DNA from: an uncultured Bacilli bacterium
Lineage (GTDB): Bacteria > Bacillota_I > Bacilli_A > RF39 > UBA660
Assembly (NCBI GenBank): GCA_910584085.1
Contig: CAJTZY010000003.1
Coordinates: forward strand, 11,040-75,039
DNA length: 64,000 bases
Direction: 5' to 3'
A program made the translations under genes and the position numbers. Of the stretch, positions 25,586 through 33,796 are shown one piece after another (position 1 is the stretch's first letter; each line of letters opens with the position of its first letter). A model generated the notes under the pieces. That model searched no databases, was not told where the DNA came from, and worked only from the letters and a program-made list of their open reading frames with translations.

Positions 25586-25596
25586 AAGTTTTACTT

Positions 25597-25619
25597 AAGA
25601 CAAATTTTTGTCTTTTTTC
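25597..25619 (+). terminator. Terminator of the retron operon
   Basis: AAGACAA / TTGTCTT stem followed by a T run. Confidence 0.8.
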
Positions 25620-25683
25620 TTACAAAACTGTAAGGTTTATAATACTTATTTAGTGATATAATAAAATTAATGGAGGAGTTAGT

Positions 25684-26790
25684 ATGAACTATATAAATAC
25701 AATAAAAACTGCAATAATTATATTTCCTTTTATTGCTTTATTATTCACAATACCATTTATACTTCATCAGTATCACAAATATGGTTCTATTAATAAACTT
25801 AGAGTGCTTATTATTTACTCATTTATTCTTTATATGATAACTATTTATTTTTTAGTTATATTACCACTTCCAAGTAGGAATAGTGTTGTACCAAAGAAAA
25901 ATATGATTCATTTAATTCCATTTGGATTTATTAATGATTTTTTGAGCGAATCGAATTTTGTACTAAGTGATCCATCAACATACTTAAATGCAATAAAACA
26001 CCCAAGTTTTTATACGGTTGCATTTAACATATTAATGACTATTCCATTTGGAATGTATTTAAGATACTATTTTAAATGTAGTTTTAAAAAAACTTTCATT
26101 TTAAGTCTTACACTCAGTTTGTTTTTTGAGATGACACAAATTACTGGATTATACTTTATTTATCCATATCCATACCGTGTATTTGATGTTGATGATTTAA
26201 TAACAAACACACTAGGTGGGGTACTTGGATATCTTATTATTGGAATTTTTATTCGTCATTTGCCAACTAGAGATGAATTAGACGAAAAATCAAGAACTAC
26301 TGGAGAAGTTGTTTCAGGATTAAGGAGAGTAACTGTATTTTGTTTAGATATGTTTATATATTTATTTATAAGTTTATTTTGTGTAAATAATTATATTAGA
26401 TTAACCATATTTATAATCTATTATATAATTTGTCCATTATGTATGAATGGAAAAACATTGGGTAGTAAATTTTTAAATGTAAGATTAGAATTCACTAGAT
26501 ATAAATTTATTAAATGTATGTTAAGGATAATATTTTTATATATTTATTATTTTGCTATACCATTTGGCTTAATGTTTGTAAGTTATATAGCAGTTCAAAA
26601 TTTAAATTTAGAGGCAACTTATTCTATTTATTTTTATGTGATAATTATGTTTATTATCTTTATGTTTTATATGATTAATATATTTACTATATTAATAAAG
26701 AAAAAAATATTTTATGATAAGTTATTTAAAGTTAACTATAAAAGTACAATAAATGAAAATAAATTAAGCAAAGCTAATTTAGAGGAGTAG
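25684..26790 (+). CDS. VanZ-RDD fusion membrane protein
   Basis: A 368-residue protein. The first about 190 residues are VanZ-like (LPLPSRNSVVPKKNMIHLIPFGF, FNILMTIPFGMYLRYYF, DVDDLITNTLGGVLGY). The rest is an RDD-type membrane domain (GLRRVTVFCLDMFIYLF, GKTLGSKFLNVRLE). VanZ-RDD fusions occur in Bacilli. The role is undefined, possibly antibiotic tolerance or membrane transport. It is separated from the retron operon by a terminator, has its own GGAGGAG site, and is followed after 2 bases by a small membrane protein. Confidence 0.85.
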   Translation: MNYINTIKTAIIIFPFIALLFTIPFILHQYHKYGSINKLRVLIIYSFILYMITIYFLVILPLPSRNSVVPKKNMIHLIPFGFINDFLSESNFVLSDPSTYLNAIKHPSFYTVAFNILMTIPFGMYLRYYFKCSFKKTFILSLTLSLFFEMTQITGLYFIYPYPYRVFDVDDLITNTLGGVLGYLIIGIFIRHLPTRDELDEKSRTTGEVVSGLRRVTVFCLDMFIYLFISLFCVNNYIRLTIFIIYYIICPLCMNGKTLGSKFLNVRLEFTRYKFIKCMLRIIFLYIYYFAIPFGLMFVSYIAVQNLNLEATYSIYFYVIIMFIIFMFYMINIFTILIKKKIFYDKLFKVNYKSTINENKLSKANLEE

Positions 26791-26792
26791 GT

Positions 26793-27131
26793 ATGAAAAA
26801 GGAATTAATATTTGGAATAGTTAGTAGTTTTATACTAATAATAATTTTAATTATAAGTTTTTATTTTATAAAAGATATAAAAACTTATATACTTAATTTA
26901 CCAAGTTTAGATAATTTAGAAAGTATAAATATAGAAAATATTAATGAAAGTAAAGAATATAGTTTAAAATCTGATATTGAAAAAATATTAAATAATTTAA
27001 ATGGTATAAAAAGAGTAACAAATAAAGAGAGTATACAAGATTATCCTATCGATGTTGTAGATAAAATAAAAATTGACTTTATTCATAAAGAGGGTGGAAT
27101 ATCCACAATATATGTGTATAAAAAAAAATAA
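26793..27131 (+). CDS. Small single-pass membrane protein, C-terminus cut by an A9 frameshift
   Basis: 112 residues with one N-terminal membrane helix (LIFGIVSSFILIIILIISFYF) and an outside-facing or cytoplasmic domain of unknown type. The frame stops at the end of a nine-A run. One base over, the sequence continues as NNKYFIEQPYNGIYAISKYE to a stop at 27213, which reads like a natural C-terminus of about 28 residues. The native protein is thus probably about 140 residues, and the run may cause slippage, be a mutation, or be an assembly error. It lies 2 bases after the VanZ-RDD gene, in the same operon. Confidence 0.7.
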   Translation: MKKELIFGIVSSFILIIILIISFYFIKDIKTYILNLPSLDNLESINIENINESKEYSLKSDIEKILNNLNGIKRVTNKESIQDYPIDVVDKIKIDFIHKEGGISTIYVYKKK

Positions 27132-27264
27132 TAAATACTTTATTGAGCAACCATATAATGGTATTTATGCAATATCTAAATATGAATATGAGTTAATAGA
27201 AAAACTATTGTAAAATAAAAAATGAACCAAATGTTCATTAATTAATTAAAAATAATATATACTA

Positions 27265-27293
27265 TTGATATATGAATATATGTTTGGTATAAT
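27265..27293 (+). promoter_or_regulatory. Promoter of the small toxin-like mRNA
   Basis: TTGATA, exactly 17 bases, TATAAT. It drives the short mRNA encoding a 25-residue hydrophobic peptide. Confidence 0.75.
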
Positions 27294-27368
27294 ATACATG
27301 GATATATTTGAAAATATCAGATGCTTTCCCTTTCTATTTATCGATGATAAAGGAAAGGTGGTGGTTTT

Positions 27369-27446
27369 ATGACAAAAAGAGAATTATCTCAGTTTATTAT
27401 AATTCTACTATTATTTTTTATAGTAATCACCTTACTATTTAAATAA
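27369..27446 (+). CDS. Candidate type I toxin: 25-residue hydrophobic peptide
   Basis: The peptide has a short charged start (MTKRELSQF), a 15-residue run of I, L, F, V and T, and a C-terminal Lys, the usual form of membrane-acting type I toxins. A GGAAAGGTGG ribosome binding site lies just upstream. That site is partly buried in a leader hairpin (CCTTTC and TTTATC paired with GATAAA and GAAAGG, 27329-27358). The leader ATCAGATG (27316-27323) is complementary to CATCTGAT in the 3' region, twice. A convergent antisense RNA overlaps the mRNA 3' end. These four features together make the call; homology was not tested. Confidence 0.65.
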   Translation: MTKRELSQFIIILLLFFIVITLLFK

Positions 27447-27560
27447 TAAAAACATCTGATTTCAACGATAGTTGACTTCAGATGTAACCCAAAACAAGGG
27501 ATAACATCTGATTCGCATAATCAAATGTATCCACTTTTATTATATGAAATTTCTTTCAAC
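27447..27560 (-). ncRNA. Candidate antitoxin antisense RNA
   Basis: On the minus strand TTGACA (27590-27595), exactly 17 bases and GATAAT (27567-27572) form a near-perfect promoter. Transcription would start near 27560 and end at a minus-strand terminator, ACATCTG...CAAC(loop)GTTG...CAGATGT (27452-27485), followed by TTTTTATT. The RNA of about 110 nt overlaps the 3' part of the toxin mRNA, as in txpA/RatA and bsrG/SR4 of Bacillus. It encodes no protein. The 300-base region after it, up to the trpF-like gene, shows nothing else. Confidence 0.65.
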
Positions 27561-27740
27561 ATATACATTATCCCAAATTTTAGATTGTTTGTCAATTTTT
27601 TTGATACAAATATTGTAAAATATATTTTAATTTATATATTTTATAATACTTTTGTTATAATATTGTTGAAATAAGTTATATAAAGTGTTAATCTAATATT
27701 AGATATATAATTATAAATTAACTGATGGAGGATGGATAAA

Positions 27741-28391
27741 ATGAAAGTAAAAATATGCGCTAATAGAAGTATTGAGGATGCTAGTGCCTGCATAACAGCT
27801 GGTGCAGATATAATAGGTGTATTAGTTGGACAAGAACATACTAGTAGTGATTTTATTGATAAAGAAACTGCAAAATCAATTGTGAACTTTGTAGATGGTA
27901 GATGTGATGTTTCCCTAGTTACGCATCTTAAAAACGCAGAACAAATTATAGAACTTACAAAGTACATAGGAAATAATATTATTCAGTTACATTCTGATAT
28001 ATTAGAAAGTGAAGTTGAAAAAATAAGAAAATCATTACCTGATGTCAAATTAGTTAGATTGATACATATATCTAGTGATGGAAAAATATGTACAGATTAT
28101 AAGAATATGAAATATGTGGATTTTTATTTATTAGATAGCTTTAATTTATCTACTAATCAAGTTGGTGGTACAGGATTAACACATGATTGGAATAAAAGTA
28201 AAGAATTAATTGAAATGCTTGATAAACCTACTTTTTTAGCGGGCGGATTAAATCCTGATAATGTAGCGAGTGCTATAAAATTATCAAATCCATATGGCGT
28301 AGATGTTAATAGTGGTTGCAAAAATGAACTAGGATTTAAATCTAGTGATAAAGTAAAAAAATTTGTATACAATGCAAAAAATGCGAAGTAA
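27741..28391 (+). CDS. Phosphoribosylanthranilate isomerase-like (TrpF-type TIM barrel) protein
   Basis: 216 residues. It has the TrpF layout: KVKICANRSIEDASACITAGADIIGV at the start, QLHSDILESEVEKI, VRLIH, FYLLDSFN (the Asp of the barrel) and FLAGGLNPDNVASAIKLSNPYGVDVNSGCK near the end. The catalytic-position Cys in KIC is kept. No other trp gene is near, so this may be an orphan isomerase with a different substrate. The second ATG is preferred because GGAGG directly abuts the first. It is followed after 11 bases by a Nudix gene. Confidence 0.8.
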   Translation: MKVKICANRSIEDASACITAGADIIGVLVGQEHTSSDFIDKETAKSIVNFVDGRCDVSLVTHLKNAEQIIELTKYIGNNIIQLHSDILESEVEKIRKSLPDVKLVRLIHISSDGKICTDYKNMKYVDFYLLDSFNLSTNQVGGTGLTHDWNKSKELIEMLDKPTFLAGGLNPDNVASAIKLSNPYGVDVNSGCKNELGFKSSDKVKKFVYNAKNAK

Positions 28392-28402
28392 AGGAAAAAA
28401 AT

Positions 28403-29002
28403 ATGAAGAATAAAGATATATTAGATAAGATAAACAGTTTATCAAATGAAGAAAAAAGAAATTTAGATTACAATGAATTGGTAAATATTATTAATGTATT
28501 ATCACCCGATGAAATTATAAGCTTAAGTAATATAATTGGCTATCCCGTTTTTACAAGACTTTGCATGGGAGATTTAAAACATAAATTTGTATTATTACAG
28601 GATGGGGCAGCAGCAATAATAGTAAATAATAAAGGACAAATTTTATTGCAGAGTAGAGCTGATCGTGATAAATGGGGATTACCAGGAGGATGTCAAGAAC
28701 TTGGTGAAAGATTTCAGGATACAGTAATACGTGAGGTAAAAGAGGAAACAAATTTAGATGTTTTAGAGAAAGACTTAGAATTAATTGATATAGTGTCTGG
28801 AAAAAGTAGGAGAAATGAATATCCAAACGGAGATGTTGTTATTAATAATACAGCACTCTACCTAATAAAGAACTATTCTGGTGAATTAAAATGGGATACA
28901 GAATCTAAAGAAATGAAATTTTTTGATTTGGATAAATTACCAATTAACCAAAATGATCCAGATTTAATTAAAATATATATTAATTATGTAAATAAAATGT
29001 AG
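28403..29002 (+). CDS. Nudix hydrolase with N-terminal helical region
   Basis: 199 residues. The Nudix box GGCQELGERFQDTVIREVKEETNL (about 95-118) is complete. The N-terminal 60 residues are helical (SNEEKRNLDYNELVNIINVLSPDEII) and not assigned. DKWGLPGG before the box is typical of the ADP-ribose/NADH or MutT-like clade; substrate unknown. Probably co-transcribed with the trpF-like gene. It ends at a bidirectional terminator shared with the convergent lysR gene. Confidence 0.88.
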   Translation: MKNKDILDKINSLSNEEKRNLDYNELVNIINVLSPDEIISLSNIIGYPVFTRLCMGDLKHKFVLLQDGAAAIIVNNKGQILLQSRADRDKWGLPGGCQELGERFQDTVIREVKEETNLDVLEKDLELIDIVSGKSRRNEYPNGDVVINNTALYLIKNYSGELKWDTESKEMKFFDLDKLPINQNDPDLIKIYINYVNKM

Positions 29003-29029
29003 TAATTTTAATGTTACTACATTTTATTT
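28994..29029 (+). terminator. Bidirectional terminator between Nudix and lysR genes
   Basis: AAAATGTAGTAA / TTACTACATTTT (12-bp stem, 8-nt loop) flanked by A and T runs. It overlaps both stop codons. Confidence 0.85.
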
Positions 29030-29911
29030 TGTTATTATTTCAATTAATTTTTTTGTACTAAAATTTGGCAAATGATTTTTTGATACTGCAATACCAATAT
29101 ATCTATTTGGTATTTTTTCTTTTAAGTTAACTATATTTAACTCCCCACTTTTTAATTCTTTTTTTATATATTCTTTTGTTACATATCCAATGCCAAGTCC
29201 TATTTTAGCAAAGTCTACAACTAACGAATAACTAGCAAGTTCAATATTAGGTCTTAAAGTTATTCTTTTTTCTTTTGCAAAATTATCTAAAAATTCTCTA
29301 GTATTAGAGCCCTTTGCTTGAAGAATCAATGGATAATTATTTAATTCATTAATAGAAATCTCCTTATTAATTAATTCTTTAAATGAATCATTAAAAACAA
29401 AACAATCACTAATTTTTTTACATTTAATTACTTCAATATCACTCCCATAATTTTTATCATTTAAATTTAATATAATCATATCAATTAATCCATTTCTTAG
29501 TTTTGTAAAAAGTTCAGATGACACATTTGTAGCAATTTGTATATCAATTTTAGGATATCTATCGTGAAATTCTTTTAAATATGGAAGCAAAAATTCTCTA
29601 GTTAGTGTCACACTTATTCCTATCTTTATAGAACCTACCTCAAGATTAATTAAATCCGTAAACTTATTTTCTGCATTGCCAATAAACTCTATAGCCTGTT
29701 TTATATAATTATAAAATTCCTTTCCTTCCACTGTTAAAACAACACCTCTTTTAGTTCTAACAAATAATTTTCCACCCAACCCATCTTCAAGATTTTTAAT
29801 AGATTTGCTAATAGCAGGTTGAGAAATGTTTAATTCGTCTGCCGCTTTAGTAATATTTCCATGATTTGCAACCGTATAGAAAATTCTATATAATTCAAAA
29901 TTTATATTCAT
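29024..29911 (-). CDS. LysR-family transcriptional regulator
   Basis: 295 residues with an N-terminal helix-turn-helix (YRIFYTVANHGNITKAADELNISQPAISKSIKNLEDGLGGKLF) and a periplasmic-binding-like effector domain from about residue 92 (GSIKIGISVTLTREFLLPYL). It is about as close to the LysR at 11.8 kb as ordinary family members are. It is divergent from coaE, with a shared upstream region of about 90 bases, so CoA-gene or self control is possible. The ATG follows GGAGGTT on the minus strand. Confidence 0.92.
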   Translation of the reverse strand: MNINFELYRIFYTVANHGNITKAADELNISQPAISKSIKNLEDGLGGKLFVRTKRGVVLTVEGKEFYNYIKQAIEFIGNAENKFTDLINLEVGSIKIGISVTLTREFLLPYLKEFHDRYPKIDIQIATNVSSELFTKLRNGLIDMIILNLNDKNYGSDIEVIKCKKISDCFVFNDSFKELINKEISINELNNYPLILQAKGSNTREFLDNFAKEKRITLRPNIELASYSLVVDFAKIGLGIGYVTKEYIKKELKSGELNIVNLKEKIPNRYIGIAVSKNHLPNFSTKKLIEIITK

Positions 29912-29999
29912 AATAACCTCCAGTTATATCTAACATAACAAATATGTATTTTAATTATATCAAAAATAGTTATATAATACAAGTAGAGAGGTGATAATT

Positions 30000-30554
30000 A
30001 TGATAATTGGAATTTGTGGAAAGTCAGGTTCAGGTAAAAGTACACTTTCAAGAACGTTAGCTAGTAAATACGAAAATGCCACTTTGCTTGATATTGATAA
30101 GATTGGACATAGTGTGCTTACAATACCTGAAGTAAAACAGGAGCTTATAAATGCTTTTGGAAGTGAGATATTAGGTGAAGGCCAGGTTGATAGAAAAAAG
30201 CTAGGTGAGATAGTTTTTGAGTCAAGAAAAGATATGCAAAAACTATCAGATATAACATGGAAATATATGCAAATAGAAATAGATAAATTTATGAGTAGTA
30301 ATGAAGGCAAAATTATTATATTGGATTGGATATTACTACCAATATCTAAATATTTTGAAATGTGTGATTTAAAAGTACTACTTGATATTCCTTATGAAAT
30401 TAGGAAAGAAAGGGCTATGAAAAGAGATAATATTAGTGAGGATAAATTCGATTTAAGAGAAAAAGCTAGTATAGATTTTGATATAAATAATTTTGATTAT
30501 GTTATTAAACAAAATAGTGAAGATGAATTTAAAAGGTTGGTGAAGTTAATATGA
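30000..30554 (+). CDS. coaE: Dephospho-CoA kinase
   Basis: 184-residue P-loop kinase that phosphorylates dephospho-CoA, the last step of coenzyme A synthesis. Walker A GKSGSGKST lies at about residues 7-15. LLDIDKIGHSV follows (the D-x-D/R-type substrate loop of CoaE). LDIPYEIRKERAMKRD forms the lid, and a DYVI-type C-terminus ends the protein. The ATG nine bases after an in-frame GTG is preferred because GAGAGGTG is the ribosome binding site. The ATGA overlap with coaD couples the last two steps of the pathway. Confidence 0.85.
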   Translation: MIIGICGKSGSGKSTLSRTLASKYENATLLDIDKIGHSVLTIPEVKQELINAFGSEILGEGQVDRKKLGEIVFESRKDMQKLSDITWKYMQIEIDKFMSSNEGKIIILDWILLPISKYFEMCDLKVLLDIPYEIRKERAMKRDNISEDKFDLREKASIDFDINNFDYVIKQNSEDEFKRLVKLI

Positions 30555-31048
30555 CAAAAGTTTTATATCCAGGAAGTTTTGATCCAATAACAAAAGGACA
30601 CATGAACATCATTGAACAAGCAAGTAACTTGTTTGATGAAGTTGTTATTGCAGTTTTACAAAATCCTATGAAAAAATCTGGTTTATTTACGGTAGAAGAA
30701 AGATTTGAAATAATTAAAGAATTATATAAAAATTTTGATAATATAAAAGTTGTTACAGGAAGTGGCGCATCCGTTGATATTGCAATTGCTTATGGATGTA
30801 AAGCCATAATAAGGGGTCTTAGAAGTTTAAGTGATTATGATTATGAAGTTGGTCTAGAGCAAATTAATAAAGATATTTCAGATAATTTGGTAAATACAGT
30901 ATGTTTATTTGCAGATAGAGAATATCAATTTATATCATCTAGTGTTGTTAAAGAAGTTTTAAATCTAGGTAAAGATATTTCAAAATATGTAGAACCATTA
31001 GTTAAAGAAAAAATGTTAGTGAAAAGAGGTATGATACATGAAAAATGA
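30551..31048 (+). CDS. coaD: Pantetheine-phosphate adenylyltransferase
   Basis: 165 residues, normal length for CoaD. It transfers AMP from ATP to 4'-phosphopantetheine. The nucleotidyltransferase motif YPGSFDPITKGHMNII (TxGH at 14-17) and the ISSSVVKEVL motif (about 126-135) are complete. IIRGLRSLSDYDYE is the usual substrate loop. The gene lies between coaE (overlap 4 bases) and an MBL gene (overlap 11 bases), so the operon is tightly packed. Confidence 0.96.
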   Translation: MTKVLYPGSFDPITKGHMNIIEQASNLFDEVVIAVLQNPMKKSGLFTVEERFEIIKELYKNFDNIKVVTGSGASVDIAIAYGCKAIIRGLRSLSDYDYEVGLEQINKDISDNLVNTVCLFADREYQFISSSVVKEVLNLGKDISKYVEPLVKEKMLVKRGMIHEK

Positions 31049-31805
31049 TGATATAGTTGTAACACCCTTAGGTACAGTATCTACATACTGCACAAAGAGT
31101 AGTAATTGTCCAGGGTTTCTTGTAGAATATAAGAACCATAAAATTTTATTAGATTGTGGGAATGGAATTTCGAGATTTTTAAATATTCCAGATGATTTAA
31201 AGAATTTAAGTATTATAATAAGTCATCTACACAGTGATCACTATGGAGAAATATTTAGTCTCGCACAGACTTCACTTGTTTTAAAAAGATTAGGATATAT
31301 AGATGAAAAAATTAAAGTTTATATTCCCGAGGGAACTAAAGAGGATTTTATGCATATAAAAAGTTTAGAAAATAAAAGTCACTTTGATATTATAACTTAT
31401 CCTTATAAATGTTCTAAACTAAATTTTGATGACTTAAATGTAAGTTTTTCATTAAATCCACATGATATATTAACTTACAGCACTAAACTTCAAACAAAAA
31501 ATTTAAAACTTGTTTACTCTAGTGATACTGGGTACAAAGGAAACACTTTAGAAGAATTTGCTAAAGATGCTAATTTATTAATATGTGAATCTACCTTTTT
31601 AAGAGGACAAACAAAGGCAGAGGATTTTCACTTATTCGCACATGAAGCAGGTAAGATAGCAAAGGGTGCAAATGTAGAAAAATTATTACTTACACATTTT
31701 TGGCCTAGTATTGATAAACAAAAATATGTAGATGAAGCAAAAGAATTTTTTGAGAATACTGAAGCTGCAGAAGAAGGTAAAAAATTAGTATTAAGGAGAA
31801 TGTAG
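31038..31805 (+). CDS. MBL-fold metallohydrolase (RNase Z-like)
   Basis: 255 residues with the metallo-beta-lactamase motifs: IISHLHSDHYGE (about 61-72), LVYSSDTGYKG, LLICESTFL, and HLFAHEAGKIAKG with LLLTHFWP. The layout resembles short RNase Z/ElaC-like proteins but lacks the long flexible arm that grips tRNA, so tRNA processing is not assured. It overlaps coaD by 11 bases and is followed after 2 bases by the PHP gene. Confidence 0.85.
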   Translation: MKNDDIVVTPLGTVSTYCTKSSNCPGFLVEYKNHKILLDCGNGISRFLNIPDDLKNLSIIISHLHSDHYGEIFSLAQTSLVLKRLGYIDEKIKVYIPEGTKEDFMHIKSLENKSHFDIITYPYKCSKLNFDDLNVSFSLNPHDILTYSTKLQTKNLKLVYSSDTGYKGNTLEEFAKDANLLICESTFLRGQTKAEDFHLFAHEAGKIAKGANVEKLLLTHFWPSIDKQKYVDEAKEFFENTEAAEEGKKLVLRRM

Positions 31806-31807
31806 AT

Positions 31808-32704
31808 ATGGAAAATAGTGATATGATTAGAATCTATAAAACTAGTGAAAAACTTATTGATTTACATACACATACAAATTTTTCTGATGGAGATATGTCA
31901 CCTAGTGAATTAATTAATCATGCAATAAAAAATAAAATTAGTGTGATTGCTATAACTGATCATGACACTCTAAATGGGGCTAAAAGTATTAATAGAAATG
32001 ATTATTTAATAACTAAAACTGGTATAAAAATTATAGATGGAATTGAACTTTCTGCCAAAGTAGAAAAAGGAACAATGCATATTTTGGGAATTAATATTGA
32101 TATAAATAATGAAGATCTAAATAAAAAAATGGACATTTTAAGAGATATTAGTGTAAATTCTACTTTATCAGTAATGGAACAAATTAAAAGAGATTATGGT
32201 ATTGTTTTTAGATATGAAGATATTAAAAATTTGATAAATTCAAACCATAATTTAGGTAGACCAGATTTGGCAAAACTATGTATTAAGTATGGATATGCAA
32301 CAAGCGTACAAGAGGCCTTTGATAAATACCTAATAGAGGCACATAAAAAAACGAGAAAAGTAGGTAAGGGATTACCATACCAAGAATGTATAAATTTAAT
32401 AAAAAATAGTGGAGGAATTCCAGTACTTGCCCATCCAAAATCATTAGAGTTAGAAGATAAAGAATTTTTGCTTTTACTTAAGGAAATGATATCTTGTGGT
32501 TTAATGGGAATAGAAGTATATCATTCAAGTCATTCAAAGGATGAAATGGAATATTATTTAGAAATAGCTAAAAAATACAATCTCCTTATTAGTGGTGGAA
32601 GTGATTTTCATGGAATTACAGTAAAACCTGATATAGAAATAGGAACTGGTAAAAATCATAATTTAAAGATAAAAAAATTAAGTATATTAGATAAAATATA
32701 TTAA
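31808..32704 (+). CDS. PHP-domain phosphoesterase (RNase AM/TrpH-like)
   Basis: 298 residues. Metal-binding motifs: DLHTHTNFSDGDMSP, ITDHDTLNGA, GIELSAKVE, VLAHPKS, IEVYHSSHS and SGGSDFHG. This full set matches the YciV/TrpH group, which includes 5'-3' exoribonuclease RNase AM and 3',5'-nucleotide bisphosphate phosphatase. It ends the coaE-coaD-MBL operon at a strong terminator. Removal of 3',5'-ADP, a by-product of CoA-dependent carrier reactions, would fit the context but is inference. Confidence 0.88.
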   Translation: MENSDMIRIYKTSEKLIDLHTHTNFSDGDMSPSELINHAIKNKISVIAITDHDTLNGAKSINRNDYLITKTGIKIIDGIELSAKVEKGTMHILGINIDINNEDLNKKMDILRDISVNSTLSVMEQIKRDYGIVFRYEDIKNLINSNHNLGRPDLAKLCIKYGYATSVQEAFDKYLIEAHKKTRKVGKGLPYQECINLIKNSGGIPVLAHPKSLELEDKEFLLLLKEMISCGLMGIEVYHSSHSKDEMEYYLEIAKKYNLLISGGSDFHGITVKPDIEIGTGKNHNLKIKKLSILDKIY

Positions 32705-32740
32705 TAAAGAATTATTATATAATTATGTTAAATTTATATA

Positions 32741-32776
32741 TAACAATTATGAAAAAACATAATTGTTATTTTTTTA
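32741..32776 (+). terminator. Terminator of the coaE operon
   Basis: TAACAATTATG / CATAATTGTTA (11 bp) followed by TTTTTTT. Confidence 0.9.
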
Positions 32777-32808
32777 TAAAAAAAGTGTAACAAATACATA
32801 AATAACTA

Positions 32809-32926
32809 TTGACAAGTGTAAAAATAACGCATATAATTAAATTGTTATTGGATGCTAATAGTGAATAACCTAATAGACCAATAAGTTAATACTAGTATTA
32901 AAATAGAAAAATTAAATGGAGGTTTC
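32809..32926 (+). promoter_or_regulatory. Strong promoter and structured leader of the 33-38 kb cluster
   Basis: TTGACA, exactly 17 bases, TATAAT (32832-32837). The leader of about 80 bases contains a TTATTGG/CCAATAA helix closing a loop with two CTAATAG direct repeats. This may be an RNA or protein binding site. No terminator is seen in the leader. GGAGG precedes the first gene. Confidence 0.7.
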
Positions 32927-33796
32927 ATGAATTTTGCAATAGTTGGACTAGGACATGCATTTTTAAAACAGTATGATGCATTAAAAAAGATAAAAGAAAT
33001 GAGTGGGATTGAACTGTGTGATAATGATCTAACTAAGGTTAGTAAATATAATTGTAAAACTGATTATTTAAAACTTAACTCAGATAATATTGTAATAGCT
33101 ACATCTCCTAGATGTCATTTAGAAATAATTAGTAATTTAATAAAAAACAATAAAAAAATAATATGTGAAAAACCAGTAGTTACTAATTTATTTGAACTTG
33201 ATAAATTAAAATCCATTATTACATCTGATAATTATTATAATTCACTTCACTTTTCCTTTGGATTAGAAGTTGAATATTTTATAGACAATATAAAAATTAA
33301 ACCTAATAAAATATATTGCTACATTAGCGATAATTACGTTTCTGATAATCATATAAAAAAAGAGCAGGTTGGTTTATGTGGCTCATACCTAGATGAAGCA
33401 ATTAATCCATTATCTGCAGTATCAAGAATGTTTGGATATGATATTAAATTTATTTCTTGTGAAAAGAAAAAATATGATGGTGATAATTATGATTATTATT
33501 CATTATCTAAATTTAATGTGGAAAATATTCCTGTAGAAATAGAGGTATTATGGGATAACAATATAAGCCAAAAATATATTGATTTGTATTATGATAAAAA
33601 TATTATCAGATTAGATAGTATGAATGAACAGGTAATAGATTTAACAAATAACAAAATTTTATTTAAAGGTACTGGCGATAGAATGACAAACCATTATACT
33701 GGAGTATTTAATGATTATTTAAAAAATGGAAGTAATATTGAAATATCAATTAAACTACACGAAGAATTACTTAAAGGAGTAGAAAATGAAAACTAA
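32927..33796 (+). CDS. Gfo/Idh/MocA-type NAD(P)-dependent oxidoreductase
   Basis: 289 residues. The N-terminal Rossmann fold has FAIVGLGHAFLKQYDAL (GxGxA-type) and NIVIATSPRCHLEIISNLIKNNKKIICEKPVV, the EKP signature of the family. The C-terminal domain is alpha/beta, with LCGSYLDEAINPLSAVSRMFG in the position of the usual GGGxxxDxGxH loop, somewhat changed. It is likely to oxidise or reduce a sugar- or cyclitol-like substrate. It is the first gene of a compact cluster and overlaps the next gene by 11 bases. Confidence 0.85.
   Translation: MNFAIVGLGHAFLKQYDALKKIKEMSGIELCDNDLTKVSKYNCKTDYLKLNSDNIVIATSPRCHLEIISNLIKNNKKIICEKPVVTNLFELDKLKSIITSDNYYNSLHFSFGLEVEYFIDNIKIKPNKIYCYISDNYVSDNHIKKEQVGLCGSYLDEAINPLSAVSRMFGYDIKFISCEKKKYDGDNYDYYSLSKFNVENIPVEIEVLWDNNISQKYIDLYYDKNIIRLDSMNEQVIDLTNNKILFKGTGDRMTNHYTGVFNDYLKNGSNIEISIKLHEELLKGVENEN

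Noticed and set aside
27732..27740. First ATG of the trpF-like gene
   Set aside because: It directly abuts GGAGG, leaving no spacing; the ATG nine bases on fits better.
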